Positions 43,306 to 53,147 of a stretch of DNA of 64,000 nt are shown in pieces (positions within the stretch are counted from its first letter, which is position 1; each line of letters starts with the position of its first letter). The position numbers were made by a program, and so were the translations under genes. The stretch comes from Streptomonospora litoralis (GTDB taxonomy: Bacteria > Actinomycetota > Actinomycetes > Streptosporangiales > Streptosporangiaceae). Under the pieces are notes generated by a model. The model ran no database searches. It saw only the letters and a program-made list of their open reading frames with translations, and was not told the DNA's origin. The stretch spans positions 1,483,101 to 1,547,100 of the forward strand of contig NZ_CP036455.1 of the NCBI RefSeq assembly GCF_004323735.1. The letters run 5' to 3'.

Positions 43306-43910
43306 CAGCGGTCGGCCTCTACGTCCCGCCGCGGTCGCGGCGCGCGGTGCTGCACCGGGCCCCGGCCGGCGCCAAGCTGCTCGCGCTCGTCCTCGCCGTC
43401 GGCGCCGTGGTGGCCGCCGCCAGCGCGCCCCTGGCGCTGACCGCCGCGGCCGCCGCCGCACTGCTGCATCCGCTGTGCGGGCTGGGCGTGGCCCCGGTTT
43501 GGCGCACCCTGCGGGCCTTATCGGTGTTCCTGGCCGCGGTAACGGCCTTCCAATGGCTTGCGGGGGACCTGGAGGCGGCCGCCCGGGTGTGCGGGCAGCT
43601 GGTGACCGCGGCGCTGCTGGCGGGCCTGGTGACCGCGTCGACCCGGGTCAGCGAGATGCTGGCGCTGTTCGAGCGCTTGGCCCGCCCGCTGGCGTATGCG
43701 GGTGCCGACCCGCGGCGGGTGGCGCTGGTGCTCGCGCTGACGATCCGCTGCATCCCGCTCGTCGCCTCGTGCTGGCGGGCCTCCCGCGAGGCCTACATCG
43801 CGCGCGGGCTGCGCGGACGTCCCGACGCCATGGTGGTGCCGGTGATGGTGGGCCTGCTGCGCTCCGCGGAATCGCTGGGCGAGGCCCTCACCGCCCGCGG
43901 AATCGACTGA
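43302..43910 (+). CDS. bioN: ECF transporter transmembrane T-component (BioN-like)
   Basis: The 202-residue membrane protein starts with PPRSRRAVLHRAPAGAKLLALV, the typical T-component start, and has about five helices. The two coupling-helix Ala-Arg-Gly-type motifs are present as SREAYIARGLRG and SLGEALTARGID. It links the ATPase to BioY. GTG 43302 overlaps the bioM stop (GTGA). It ends the operon. Confidence 0.9.
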   Translation: MTAVGLYVPPRSRRAVLHRAPAGAKLLALVLAVGAVVAAASAPLALTAAAAAALLHPLCGLGVAPVWRTLRALSVFLAAVTAFQWLAGDLEAAARVCGQLVTAALLAGLVTASTRVSEMLALFERLARPLAYAGADPRRVALVLALTIRCIPLVASCWRASREAYIARGLRGRPDAMVVPVMVGLLRSAESLGEALTARGID

Positions 43911-44055
43911 TTCTCACTGGCGCCGCCCCAGCCCGTAATGGCATATTCGGTACATCCCAGGCGGCCGGGGCGGCCCTCTCCGCGGCGCGCGCAGCCACAG
44001 GCGCCACCGCCGACGCCCTACCGCACGGCGCCCGAGCGACGGTGGAGGACCAGCG

Positions 44056-45096
44056 GTGCCACGGCGGCTCATCGCCGGGCGGCCAGGCGACGCGGCCGCT
44101 CATCCGGGAGTGCTCGCGGCGCGGTTGCTGGGGCACCTGCGGACTCGCACACACCCCGCGGCGCGGCCGGGGACCCGCGACGGCGTCCGCCGGCGGCGGG
44201 GTCGCCTCGGGGCGGTCGCGGCACTGATCGGCGCCATTCTCGCCAGTACGGCCCTCGCCTCGCTCTGGCCCACCGGCGGCCACCCGCGCGCCGTCGGCGT
44301 CGTCGGCGAACCCGCGCCGCCCACAGGCTCCGCCGCGATCGAGACGGCGGCTGCGCTGTCCCCGCGGGAACGCGCGCGCCTCACCCGGCGGCTCGACGAG
44401 CACCTCGCGGACCGGCCGGGACGCCTCGCGCTCTCCGTGCAGGAGTTGCGTACCGGCGCGGCCTTCGGTTATGCCGCCGACACCGGGTTCAGCACCGCCA
44501 GCGTCGTCAAGCTCGACCTCCTCGTGCACATGCTGCTGCGCGCCGAGGAGGAAAACCGCTTCCTCACCGACCACGAGACCGCAATCGCCGAGGAGATGAT
44601 CCGCTACAGCGACAACGACGCGGCCGACACCGCCTACCGGCACAACGGTTTCACCGCGGGTTTCACCGCGGCCGGCCGGCGTCTGGGGATGCTCGCCACC
44701 CGCCCGAACCCGCGCGGCGTCTGGGGAGCCACCAAGACCACCACCGAGGACCGGCTCCGGTTGCTGCGCACCGTCTTCACCCCGGCGAGCCCGCTCAGCG
44801 AGCGCAGCCGTCAGTACGTGCGCTCCCTCATGGCCACCGTGGCGCCGGAGCAGTCGTGGGGGATCAGCGCCGCCGCCGAGCCCGCCGGTTCCGCGCAGCT
44901 CAAGAACGGCTGGTCGCCGGCGAAGAGCGACGGCGGGCTGTGGATCGTCAACAGCACCGGCCGCATCGTGCGCGGCGAACGGGAGTACCTGGTCGCGGTC
45001 CTCTCCGACCGCAACGCCGACTACGGCACCGGCGTCGACGGCGTCGAAAGCGCCGCCAAGCTGGCCGTCACCGCGATGGAGCGGGCCCTGGACTGA
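44056..45096 (+). CDS. Membrane-anchored class A beta-lactamase-like serine hydrolase
   Basis: The 346-residue protein has a basic N-terminus and a single signal/anchor helix near residues 50-70 (GAVAALIGAILASTALASL). The penicillin-binding fold follows, with SxxK as TASVVKLDLL, SDN-loop YSDNDAADTAY and KNGWSP at the KTG position. It is therefore extracytoplasmic. KNG instead of KTG and the overall pattern fit the beta-lactamase-related serine hydrolases of actinomycetes, whose role may be peptidoglycan-linked and not drug resistance. GTG 44056 has GGAGG 7 nt upstream. Confidence 0.85.
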   Translation: MPRRLIAGRPGDAAAHPGVLAARLLGHLRTRTHPAARPGTRDGVRRRRGRLGAVAALIGAILASTALASLWPTGGHPRAVGVVGEPAPPTGSAAIETAAALSPRERARLTRRLDEHLADRPGRLALSVQELRTGAAFGYAADTGFSTASVVKLDLLVHMLLRAEEENRFLTDHETAIAEEMIRYSDNDAADTAYRHNGFTAGFTAAGRRLGMLATRPNPRGVWGATKTTTEDRLRLLRTVFTPASPLSERSRQYVRSLMATVAPEQSWGISAAAEPAGSAQLKNGWSPAKSDGGLWIVNSTGRIVRGEREYLVAVLSDRNADYGTGVDGVESAAKLAVTAMERALD

Positions 45097-45264
45097 GCCT
45101 GCCGCTGCCCGCAGGTGTGCGGGGACGGCCGCTGCGCGGCTCTGTGTGCCATGCCGCCCGTGCCCGCCGTCCGCTGCGGGCGGCCGGGGTCGCTAGGCTG
45201 GCGTTTCCGGGCCCCGCACCAGGAGAAAAGGGGTACTCGGCACTCGCGGAACGGAGCGCACCGC

Positions 45265-46275
<1,011 letters not shown>

Positions 46276-46367
46276 GATCGTCGACGCGGGCTTGCGGCTG
46301 CGGGCTGTGCAGGAACCCTGTCGCCCCCCCCGGGGGCGGATTACTGCGGGGGTCGCGGCGGTGAGGC

Positions 46368-46403
46368 GGGGCGCCGACCGGCTCGATGGCCGGTCGGCGC
46401 CCC
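46368..46403. terminator. Bidirectional terminator hairpin
   Basis: A perfect 14-bp stem, GGGGCGCCGACCGG (46368-46381) with CCGGTCGGCGCCCC (46390-46403), has an 8-nt loop. It lies between the convergent threonine aldolase and acyl-CoA dehydrogenase genes. Confidence 0.75.
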
Positions 46404-46425
46404 GGCTGGTGTCCTCCCGCCGGGT

Positions 46426-47571
46426 TCAGGCGGTCGGCGCCGGGAGGTCGACCAGCCCCGACAGGGCGAGGCGGTGCCGGTCGGCGGTGCCCAGCGCGAG
46501 CGCGTCACTCTTGGCCCGCTTGAGGTACAGGTGCACCGGGTGCTCCCAGGTGAAGCCGATGCCGCCGTGCAGCTGCACCGCCTCCTCGGCCGCCGTGACC
46601 GCCACGCCCGAGACGAACGCCTGCGCCAGGGAGGCGTTGACCTCGGCCTCGGTTCGCTCCGCGTCCCCGGCCCCCGGCTCCTGCGCGGCCGCCACCGCGC
46701 TGGCGGCGCTGCGCACCACGGCGCGGGACTGGGAGACCGCCACCCACAGGTCGGCCAGCCGGTGCTTGATCGCCTGGAACGACCCGATCGGGCGGCCGAA
46801 CTGGGTGCGGGTCTTGACGTAGTCCACCGTGGCGTCCAGCGCCCACTGGGCCACGCCCAGCTGCTCGGCCGACAACACCGCCGCCCCGGCCACCAGCGCG
46901 CGGCGGAGCGCCTTCTCGGCGTCGGCCCCCGCGGCCACACGCCGGCCCGCGGCGCCCTCCAGCGAGACCTCGGCCAGCGGGCGGGTCAGGTCCAGCGTGA
47001 CGACGGGGGTGATGCGCGCCTCGTCCGCCGCGACCACGTAGAGGCCCGGCCCATCCGGCCCCGACGCCGCGACGACCAGGGTGTCGGCCGTGAGCGCGTC
47101 GGCGACGTTGCGCACCGTGCCCTCCAGCCTGCCGTCCCGCGCGCGCACGTCCTCGGGGAACGCGGCACCGGGCATCGCCGCCAGCGGGACGGTCAGCGCC
47201 GCGGTGGACTCGCCCGCGGCGAGCGCCTCCAGCTCCGCGGCCGCCTCGGTCCCGCACGCCTGCAGCGCGGCCGTGGCCAGCACAGCGCTGCCCAGAAACG
47301 GCACCGGAGCCACCGCCCGGCCCAGTTCCTCGGCGACCACCGCGCTCTCGCGCAGGCTCGCGCCCGCGCCGCCCAGCTCCTCGGGAACCGGCAGGCCGGC
47401 GGCGCCGACGTCGGCCAGCTCCTTCCACAGGGCGGTGTCGGTGACCTGGTCGGTCTCCACCCGTGCCAGTACCGACGACGCCGGGCTCTTGTCCTCCAAC
47501 AGCGCCCGGACACTCGCCCGGAGCTCCTCTTCGACCTCGCTGTAGAGCAGGTCGAGCTGCTTCTCGCTCAT
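46426..47571 (-). CDS. Acyl-CoA dehydrogenase, smaller subunit type
   Basis: The 381-residue acyl-CoA dehydrogenase-fold protein has N-terminal helices (ADVGAAGLPVPEELGGAGAS), a short middle beta domain, and a C-terminal domain. That domain has YVKTRTQFGRPIGSFQAIKHRLADLW and AVQLHGGIGFTWEHPVHLYLKRA. I do not see the usual catalytic Glu clearly, as is common for one partner of heteromeric FadE pairs. It is last in a three-gene operon with another dehydrogenase and a FabG-like reductase, so the two FadE proteins may form a heterotetramer acting on a bulky or branched acyl-CoA. Confidence 0.88.
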   Translation of the reverse strand: MSEKQLDLLYSEVEEELRASVRALLEDKSPASSVLARVETDQVTDTALWKELADVGAAGLPVPEELGGAGASLRESAVVAEELGRAVAPVPFLGSAVLATAALQACGTEAAAELEALAAGESTAALTVPLAAMPGAAFPEDVRARDGRLEGTVRNVADALTADTLVVAASGPDGPGLYVVAADEARITPVVTLDLTRPLAEVSLEGAAGRRVAAGADAEKALRRALVAGAAVLSAEQLGVAQWALDATVDYVKTRTQFGRPIGSFQAIKHRLADLWVAVSQSRAVVRSAASAVAAAQEPGAGDAERTEAEVNASLAQAFVSGVAVTAAEEAVQLHGGIGFTWEHPVHLYLKRAKSDALALGTADRHRLALSGLVDLPAPTA

Positions 47572-47665
47572 CGCGCTCCCTAGTCCGCGCGCTCCGAGCG
47601 CGCCGCCGTCTTCCGATTGCCGCCCGCCCGCGTCGCGGCCGGGCTCCGGCCGAGTCGTGCGCCGC

Positions 47666-48871
47666 TCACTTGGGCAGGTCCTTCCATGCCACGTCCTTGT
47701 CCACGCGGGGCTCGGCCGGCAGGCCCAGGACGCGCTCGGCGATGATGTTGCGCAGGATCTCCGAGGTGCCGCCCTCGATCGAGTTCCCCTTGCTGCGCAG
47801 GTAGCGAAAGCCCGCCGAGCGCTTGGCCATCTCCACGCCCTCGGGGCGGCGGAACGTCCAGTCGTCGTAGGTCAGCCCCTCGCCGCCGAGCATCTCCAGC
47901 TCCAGCCCGGAGATCTCCTGGTTGAGCCGGGAGAAGGAGAACTTGGCCGCCGACCCCTCCGGGCCGGGCTGGCCGATCGCCAACTGCTGGCGCAGCCGCT
48001 CCTTGGTCAACCGGGCGGCCTCGGCGTCCACCCACAGCCGCATCAGGGCGTCGTGCAGGCCCGGAGTGCGCAACTCGGGGCGCGTCCGCCAGATGTGGGA
48101 CACGACCGCGATGAGCCCGCCCTCGCGCGGCTCGGGATAGCCGCCGATGGAGACGCGCTCGTTCATCAGCGTGGTCTGGGCGACGCGCCAGCCCTCGCCC
48201 TCGTCGCCGAGGCGCTGGGTGTCGGGGATGCGCACGTCGTTCAGGTAGACCTCGTTGAACTCGGCCTCGCCGGTGATCTGGCGCAGCGCCCGGACGTCCA
48301 CGCCGTCGGTGCTCATGTCGCAGATGAAGTAGGTGATGCCCTTGTGCTTGGGCACGTCGGGGTCGGTGCGGGCGACCAGGATGGCGAAATCGGCGCGGTG
48401 GGCCAGCGAGGTCCACACCTTCTGGCCGGTGACCGTCCAGCCGTCGCCGTCGCGCACCGCGCGGGTGCCCAGCGCCGCCAGGTCGGAGCCGGCGCCGGGC
48501 TCGCTGAACAGCTGGCACCAGACCTCTTCGCCGGTGTAGAGGGGCTTGAGGTAGCGGGCGCGCTGCTCGGACGTGCCGAAGGCCAGGATGGTGGGGGCGG
48601 CCATGCCCAGGCCGATGACCAGCCCTTCACGGCCGACGGGGGTGTAGCCCAGGCGTTCGAACTCCTCGTCGACGACGGACTGCAGAGCCCGCGGTGCGCC
48701 CAGGCCGCCTTCGCCCTCGGGGAAGTGCACCCAGGCCAGTCCGGCGTCGAAACGCGCCGCGAGGAACTCGCGCTGATCGGTGGTCGCGGGATCGTGTTCG
48801 GCGACGAAGTCGGCGACCCGCTGGCGCAGCGCGGGTGCGTCGAGCGACGCCCCCGCCGGAGCCGTTGTCAT
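47666..48871 (-). CDS. Acyl-CoA dehydrogenase
   Basis: The 401-residue acyl-CoA dehydrogenase has GLAWVHFPEGEGGLGAPRAL, GTSEQRARYLKPLYTGEEVWCQLFSEPGAGSDLAAL (FAD/substrate region), and DGWTVTGQKVWTSLAHRAD. The C-terminal part is GGEGLTYDDWTFRR with EGGTSEILRNIIAERVLGLP, the typical FAD-dimer end. It carries the EGGTSEI motif missing from its partner. It lies between the partner dehydrogenase and a FabG-like reductase on the same strand and is probably part of a beta-oxidation-like path for a specialised acyl chain, for example a sterol or terpenoid side chain. Confidence 0.9.
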   Translation of the reverse strand: MTTAPAGASLDAPALRQRVADFVAEHDPATTDQREFLAARFDAGLAWVHFPEGEGGLGAPRALQSVVDEEFERLGYTPVGREGLVIGLGMAAPTILAFGTSEQRARYLKPLYTGEEVWCQLFSEPGAGSDLAALGTRAVRDGDGWTVTGQKVWTSLAHRADFAILVARTDPDVPKHKGITYFICDMSTDGVDVRALRQITGEAEFNEVYLNDVRIPDTQRLGDEGEGWRVAQTTLMNERVSIGGYPEPREGGLIAVVSHIWRTRPELRTPGLHDALMRLWVDAEAARLTKERLRQQLAIGQPGPEGSAAKFSFSRLNQEISGLELEMLGGEGLTYDDWTFRRPEGVEMAKRSAGFRYLRSKGNSIEGGTSEILRNIIAERVLGLPAEPRVDKDVAWKDLPK

Positions 48872-48916
48872 GGAACCTCCGAATGAAGCAGGTGGAGCCG
48901 GTGTGGGGGTGGGGTG

Positions 48917-49675
48917 TCAGTCGCGGGGACCGCCGGCGACGTAGACGACCTGGCCGGAGACGAAACCGGACTCCTCGCCGGCGAGGAAGGAGACCGTGGC
49001 CGCGATGTCCTCGGGCAGTCCGGGACGGCGCACCGGGATCTGGGCCGCGGCGGCAGCCTTGAACTCCTCGAAGTCCATACCCACGCGCTCGGCGGTCGCC
49101 TTGGTCATGTCGGTCTCGATGAAGCCGGGGGCCACGGCGTTGGCGGTGACCCCGTACTTGCCGAGCTCGATGGCCAGCGTTTTGGTCAGGCCCTGCAGCC
49201 CGGCCTTCGCGGTGGAGTAGTTCGCCTGGCCGCGGTTGCCCAGGGCCGAGGTGCTCGACAGCGAGACGATGCGGCCCCAGCCTTGCGACGTCATGTGCTC
49301 CTGGGCGGCGCGCGACATCAGAAAGCTGCCGCGCAGGTGGACGTTCATCACCGTGTCCCAGTCGTCCTCGGACATCTTGAACAGCATGTTGTCCCGGATC
49401 ACGCCGGCGTTGTTGACCAGGATCTGCGGCGGGCCGAGGCGCTCGGCCACCTGGGCGACGGCCGACGCGACCCGGTCGGCGTCGCTGACGTCGGCCCCTA
49501 CGGCGATCGCGGTGCCGCCGTCGGTGGCGATCCGGTCGGCGGTCGCCTGCGCGTCATCCTCCTTGAGGTCGATGACGGCGACGGCGCGCCCGTCGGCGGC
49601 CAGCCTGCGCGCCGTCGCCGCGCCGATGCCGCGGGCGGCGCCGGTGACGATTGCGACACGTGGGGTCTCTGACAT
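48917..49675 (-). CDS. SDR family 3-oxoacyl-ACP reductase (FabG-like)
   Basis: The 252-residue short-chain dehydrogenase has the cofactor motif TGAARGIGAATAR, NNAG (LVNNAGVIRDNMLF) and catalytic SSTSALGNRGQANYSTAKAG (Ser-Tyr-x3-Lys). PGFIETDMT and a C-terminal VVYVAGGPRD follow. The 3-oxoacyl reductase assignment is by family; with the downstream acyl-CoA dehydrogenases it may act in oxidation as a 3-hydroxyacyl-CoA dehydrogenase. It is the first gene of the operon, behind a palindromic operator (49729-49748). Confidence 0.9.
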   Translation of the reverse strand: MSETPRVAIVTGAARGIGAATARRLAADGRAVAVIDLKEDDAQATADRIATDGGTAIAVGADVSDADRVASAVAQVAERLGPPQILVNNAGVIRDNMLFKMSEDDWDTVMNVHLRGSFLMSRAAQEHMTSQGWGRIVSLSSTSALGNRGQANYSTAKAGLQGLTKTLAIELGKYGVTANAVAPGFIETDMTKATAERVGMDFEEFKAAAAAQIPVRRPGLPEDIAATVSFLAGEESGFVSGQVVYVAGGPRD

Positions 49676-49728
49676 GTGGCTCCTTCGATTCGGTGGTCCG
49701 GGACACATCGGGCCGATCCTATCCGCTT

Positions 49729-49748
49729 CATACCGACCGGGTGGTATG
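49729..49748. promoter_or_regulatory. Candidate TetR-type operator upstream of the fabG-fadE operon
   Basis: CATACCGACCGGGTGGTATG is an imperfect 20-bp palindrome with perfect 6-bp ends. It resembles the ACCGACCGGT-like sites of TetR regulators that control lipid-degradation genes in actinobacteria. It lies 54-73 bp upstream of the FabG-like ATG and in the region shared with the divergent amidohydrolase gene. No regulator gene is adjacent. Confidence 0.5.
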
Positions 49749-49955
49749 TGGGTCACAGCAGTTGAGAAGGCGCGGAGGGACGGCGGCTCGTGTCGAAAAT
49801 CTTCCATGGCCACAGTGGGACCGTAAGACCCTGACGACGCGGCGAGCGGAAGGCACTACCGTGGTCGCCCGGGCCGAGCGGACCGCACAGGATGCTCGAG
49901 CCCGACTCCACCTGTGCGGTGCGTCCATGCTCCCGGCCGAATCGAGGCACTGGCG

Positions 49956-50711
49956 TTGTTCGACGCCCACCTCCACATCATCGATCCCCGCTTCCCCCAG
50001 CCCGGCAATGCCGGGTATCGCGCCGACCCCTTCACCGTCGCGGACTACCGCGACCGGGTCCGGGCGCTGGACGTCACCGGCGGCGCCGTCGTGGCGGGGT
50101 CCTTCAACGGCACCGACCAGGACTACCTGGTGGCGGCGCTGCGCGAGCTGGGACCCGCGTTCGTGGGCGTGGCGCAACTGGCCCCCGACACCTCCGACTC
50201 CCACCTGCGCGACCTGCACGCGGCGGGCGTGCGCGCCCTGCGGCTGAACCTCCACCGCAGCGGGGTCGACGACCTGGACTCCATGGTGCAGCTCGGCAGG
50301 CGCGCGGCCGAACTGCTCGGCTGGCCCACCGAGATCTACGTCGACTCCCGCGAGCTGAGCGCGCTCGCCCCCCGCATCGCGCCGCTGCCGCGGGTCAGCG
50401 TCGACCACCTCGGGCTCTCGCGGGAAGGTCTGCCCGCACTGCTGGCGATGGTTGGCTCGGGCGCGCGCGTCAAGGCGACCGGATTCGGCCGCGGCGACCT
50501 CGACGTGCCCGCCGCCCTGCGCGCCATCGCGGAGGTCAACCCCGGCGCGCTGATGGCCGGTACCGACCTGCCCAGTACGCGCGCTCCGCGTCCCTTCGCT
50601 CCGGATGATCTGGACCTCGTCGCCGAGGCGCTGGGCCCGCGCCATGCCGAGGCGGCGCTCAGCGCCAACGCCCGCGACTTCTACGGCCTGTCGGTGTCCG
50701 GACTGCGGTGA
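49956..50711 (+). CDS. Amidohydrolase-2 family metal-dependent hydrolase
   Basis: The 251-residue TIM-barrel hydrolase (COG3618-like) begins LFDAHLHIIDPRFP with the HxH metal ligands. It continues VVAGSFNGTDQDYL, GVRALRLNLHRSGVDD, RVSVDHLGLSREG (His ligand), and LMAGTDLPSTRAP (Asp ligand). Likely substrates are lactones or small amides of catabolic pathways. A TTG at 49956 with GAGG 8 nt upstream gives the family's usual short N-terminus; GTG 49914 is the alternative. It is divergent from the fabG-fadE operon. Confidence 0.82.
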   Translation: MFDAHLHIIDPRFPQPGNAGYRADPFTVADYRDRVRALDVTGGAVVAGSFNGTDQDYLVAALRELGPAFVGVAQLAPDTSDSHLRDLHAAGVRALRLNLHRSGVDDLDSMVQLGRRAAELLGWPTEIYVDSRELSALAPRIAPLPRVSVDHLGLSREGLPALLAMVGSGARVKATGFGRGDLDVPAALRAIAEVNPGALMAGTDLPSTRAPRPFAPDDLDLVAEALGPRHAEAALSANARDFYGLSVSGLR

Positions 50712-51138
50712 GGGCGGGCGCCACGCGCGGTCGCGCACGGTGACGGGCGCGCCCGGCCGCGCGCGCCGGGCAGAGGCGGTGGCCGCGGACGCGGTCGCGC
50801 AGCGCATCCGCGCGGACGCGCCGCGTGGGTGCGGGCGCGCCGCGCCGCGGCCGCCGAGGCGCCCGGTGGGGATGGCACCCGCTGTGCCGAGGTGGTGGCA
50901 CCACCGTTCTGGTAGGGTCTACCGGCCACTACTCGCCGTAGCGGAATTCCTCGTCGATTCGGCGGTATCGTGACGCTGTGAATCCGCCCGCGCTGCCCGT
51001 GACCGGCCCCACTTCCGCAACCGGGCAACCGCCCGGCGCGCTCCACCGGGCGATCACTCCTCGTCAACCCGATGTTGGCCAGGAGCGGTGAGCCTGGAAG
51101 ACGGGCCCATCAGGACCGAGTGGAAAGAGGCAGTGGCC
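50712..51138. other. Intergenic region upstream of the GDPD transcript
   Basis: The first 200 nt are extremely GC-rich with no recognisable gene. Near 50890-50935 there is a short hairpin, GGTGGT-GGC-ACCACC, followed by GGTAGGGTCTACC, itself palindromic. TAGGGT may serve as a -10 element. Nothing further is supported. Confidence 0.35.
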
Positions 51139-51255
51139 ATGTCGCTCGCCGGCACCCCGACGCGCAACACGCCCGACTCGGCCGTACGCCACAGGGCGGC
51201 CGCCGGGACCGCGGCAGTCGGCTTCGGGCGCACCCCGCGGGGGTGGCGGCGGTGA
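51139..51255 (+). CDS. Small protein (38 aa) coupled to the GDPD gene
   Basis: This ORF begins at ATG 51139 with GGAAAGAGG upstream, and its TGA overlaps the GTG of the phosphodiesterase gene (GTGA). Third codon positions are almost all G or C, like real genes here. The product starts MSLAGTPTRNTPDSAVRHR and ends RTPRGWRR; it is basic and has no membrane segment. I do not recognise it. It may be a small protein or a translated leader that controls the downstream start. Confidence 0.5.
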   Translation: MSLAGTPTRNTPDSAVRHRAAAGTAAVGFGRTPRGWRR

Positions 51256-52010
51256 TCGTCGTGGCCCACCGGGGGGCCTCCGGCCACGCCCCCGAGAACA
51301 CCCTGGCCGCCTTGCGCATGGCGCGCGAGCGCGGCGCCGACATGGCCGAGATCGACGTGCGCCAGACCGCCGACGGCGCCCTCGTCGTGCTCCACGACGC
51401 CTCGCTGCGGCGCACCACGGACGTCGCCGAGGTGTTTGCGCAGCGCCGCAGCTGGAACGTCCGCGACTTCACGCTCGCCGAGCTCCGCCGACTCGACGCC
51501 GGAGCCTGGTTCGGCGCGGAGTTCGCCGGCGAGCGCGTCCCCACCCTGCAGGAGTGCCTGCAGGTATTGCGCGACGAAGGTCTGGGCGCGCTGGTGGAAC
51601 TGAAGGTGCAGCGCCGCGATCGCGCGATGGCGCGGCGCCTCGCCGAGGAGATCCGCGCCGACCGCCACTGGCGCGAGGCGGGCTCGGAGGGGCGGCTCAT
51701 CCTGCAGAGCTTCGACTGGGTCACCCTGCGGGGCATGGCCGGCGACGTCCCGGGGCTGCACACCGCGGCCCTGGGCAAGACCTACGGCCGCTACGGCCTG
51801 CGCCGGATCGCCCAGTACGCCCGCCTGATCAACCCGCACCACCTGCGGGTATCGGCGCCCTACGTGCGCCACGCCCACGCCCAGGGTCTGTCGATGTTCG
51901 GCTGGACCGCCAACAACCACCAGGCCATCCGCCGGCTGATCCGCGACGGCGTCGACGGGATCATCACCGACTATCCCGACCGCGTCCACAGCACGCTGCT
52001 CGCCGCCTGA
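51252..52010 (+). CDS. Glycerophosphodiester phosphodiesterase
   Basis: The 252-residue GDPD enzyme has the catalytic VVAHRGASGHAPENTLAA (first His-Arg), AEIDVRQTADGALVVLHDASLRRTT (metal-binding Glu/Asp and second His), and VELKVQ. The C-terminal part is GLSMFGWTANNHQAIRRLI with DGIITDYPDR. It hydrolyses glycerophosphodiesters to glycerol 3-phosphate and an alcohol; lacking a signal peptide, it is probably cytosolic. GTG 51252 overlaps the stop of a 38-codon ORF, which suggests translational coupling; GTG 51243 is less likely. Confidence 0.9.
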   Translation: MIVVAHRGASGHAPENTLAALRMARERGADMAEIDVRQTADGALVVLHDASLRRTTDVAEVFAQRRSWNVRDFTLAELRRLDAGAWFGAEFAGERVPTLQECLQVLRDEGLGALVELKVQRRDRAMARRLAEEIRADRHWREAGSEGRLILQSFDWVTLRGMAGDVPGLHTAALGKTYGRYGLRRIAQYARLINPHHLRVSAPYVRHAHAQGLSMFGWTANNHQAIRRLIRDGVDGIITDYPDRVHSTLLAA

Positions 52011-52372
52011 GGGCACCGCCACCCGGATCACGCGCCCGCGCGCAGCGGATCCGGGCTTCCGGCGGCCGTCGGCACCAGATCGCAGACAGCCGCGCGGCGC
52101 CTTCGGATCCGGCGGTTCCGCGGCAGAACGGTATTTCCGGCCGTCCGCCGCTACCCGCGTTTCAGCCGATGAGCGCGTCGCCGCGAATCCCCGCCGAAAA
52201 GTCTGCGGCGAACTACTCGCTTTCTCTGAAGTCCGGCCCATCGGTGCCCTAGGATGCGTGCAAGCGGAGAATGCACGTGCATATGGCTCTTGCGCGTGGG
52301 CACGCAAGGAGGTTCCGTGCGCCGGAATTCCGGTTTTCGGAACCCGACCGAGACGACTGCGAGGGGATCGCG
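52011..52372. other. Intergenic and promoter region of the ATPase gene
   Basis: No gene is supported. TAGGAT (52250-52255) is a plausible -10 element; a -35 is not clear. The perfect palindrome ATGCACGTGCAT starts about 15 nt downstream of it, near the likely transcript start. GAGGGG is the Shine-Dalgarno for the GTG at 52373. Confidence 0.4.
52271..52282. promoter_or_regulatory. Palindromic operator upstream of the ATPase gene
   Basis: ATGCACGTGCAT is a perfect 12-bp palindrome. The identical site occurs at 54464-54475 upstream of the DUF397 gene, with an 11-of-12 variant at 54500-54511. The most economical reader is the XRE protein encoded between them. Confidence 0.6.
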
Positions 52373-52939
52373 GTGACCGGACAACCAGCCCGCGAATCAA
52401 CAGGAAGAGTCGGCAACGGGGAGCGTCCGAGGCCGGTCGGGGCTCCCTCACCCAGAGCGTGGTGGTCGTCGGCGCTGCTGAGCGGGCCGCTGGACGCGGC
52501 CGCCGCCACGTGCCACGCCCGCCTCGAGGCGCTCTGTTGGAACCTGGAGGCCGATACCGGAGCGGCGGCCGTTGCTCGGGAGGTCTGCGCCGGAGTGCTC
52601 GGGCAGTGGGAGATGGCGGCTCGCGCCCCCGACGTCGAACTGGTCGTCTCCGAGCTCGTCACCAACGCCCTGCGGCACGGACGCCGCGTCCGCACGACGG
52701 CGGGTGCGGGTCTGCACGGTGCGGAGGCCGACGACCCCATTCAGATGAGTCTGCTCCGGCGCGGCTCCGAACTCGTCTGCGCCGTCCGCGACCGCAGCGA
52801 CCGGATGCCCGAACGGCGCGAGCCCGGCCTCCGGTTCGAGAGCGGCCGGGGTCTGCACCTTGTGTCCTGTTTCTGCAGCGGGTGGGGGGTTCTGCCTACC
52901 CTGCCCTCCGGAAAGCACGTCTGGGCACGTTTCGGGTGA
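52373..52939 (+). CDS. HATPase_c_2 (RsbW/SpoIIAB-like) ATP-binding protein
   Basis: The 188-residue single-domain ATPase of the anti-sigma type has N-box DVELVVSELVTNALRHGRR, then AVRDRSDRMPERREPG at the G1 position and ESGRGLHLVSCF as the lid/G2. The lack of a DxGxG-type G1 is common in these actinobacterial proteins. They accompany XRE-DUF5753 regulators and DUF397 proteins, as here, and may act as protein kinases or anti-sigma-like partners. GTG 52373 follows GAGGGGATCGC. The shared palindrome upstream suggests co-regulation with the DUF397 gene. Confidence 0.85.
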   Translation: MTGQPARESTGRVGNGERPRPVGAPSPRAWWSSALLSGPLDAAAATCHARLEALCWNLEADTGAAAVAREVCAGVLGQWEMAARAPDVELVVSELVTNALRHGRRVRTTAGAGLHGAEADDPIQMSLLRRGSELVCAVRDRSDRMPERREPGLRFESGRGLHLVSCFCSGWGVLPTLPSGKHVWARFG

Positions 52940-53147
52940 CCTGCTCCGTTCGCCGACCCCGCGAACACGGGCCGGCGGCGACCGCGCACCGGCGGAATTC
53001 CGCAATCGGCGGGGTTTCCGTGCTGCGGCCATCGAGCTATCGGCAGGATCGGCGATATCGTGGGGTGCGCGTGGGTGTTCCGCGCGGCGCGGCGGCCCCT
53101 GCACACAGGTCGGGCCGCGGGGAGCGACGAGTAGGGAGGCAGCGGCT

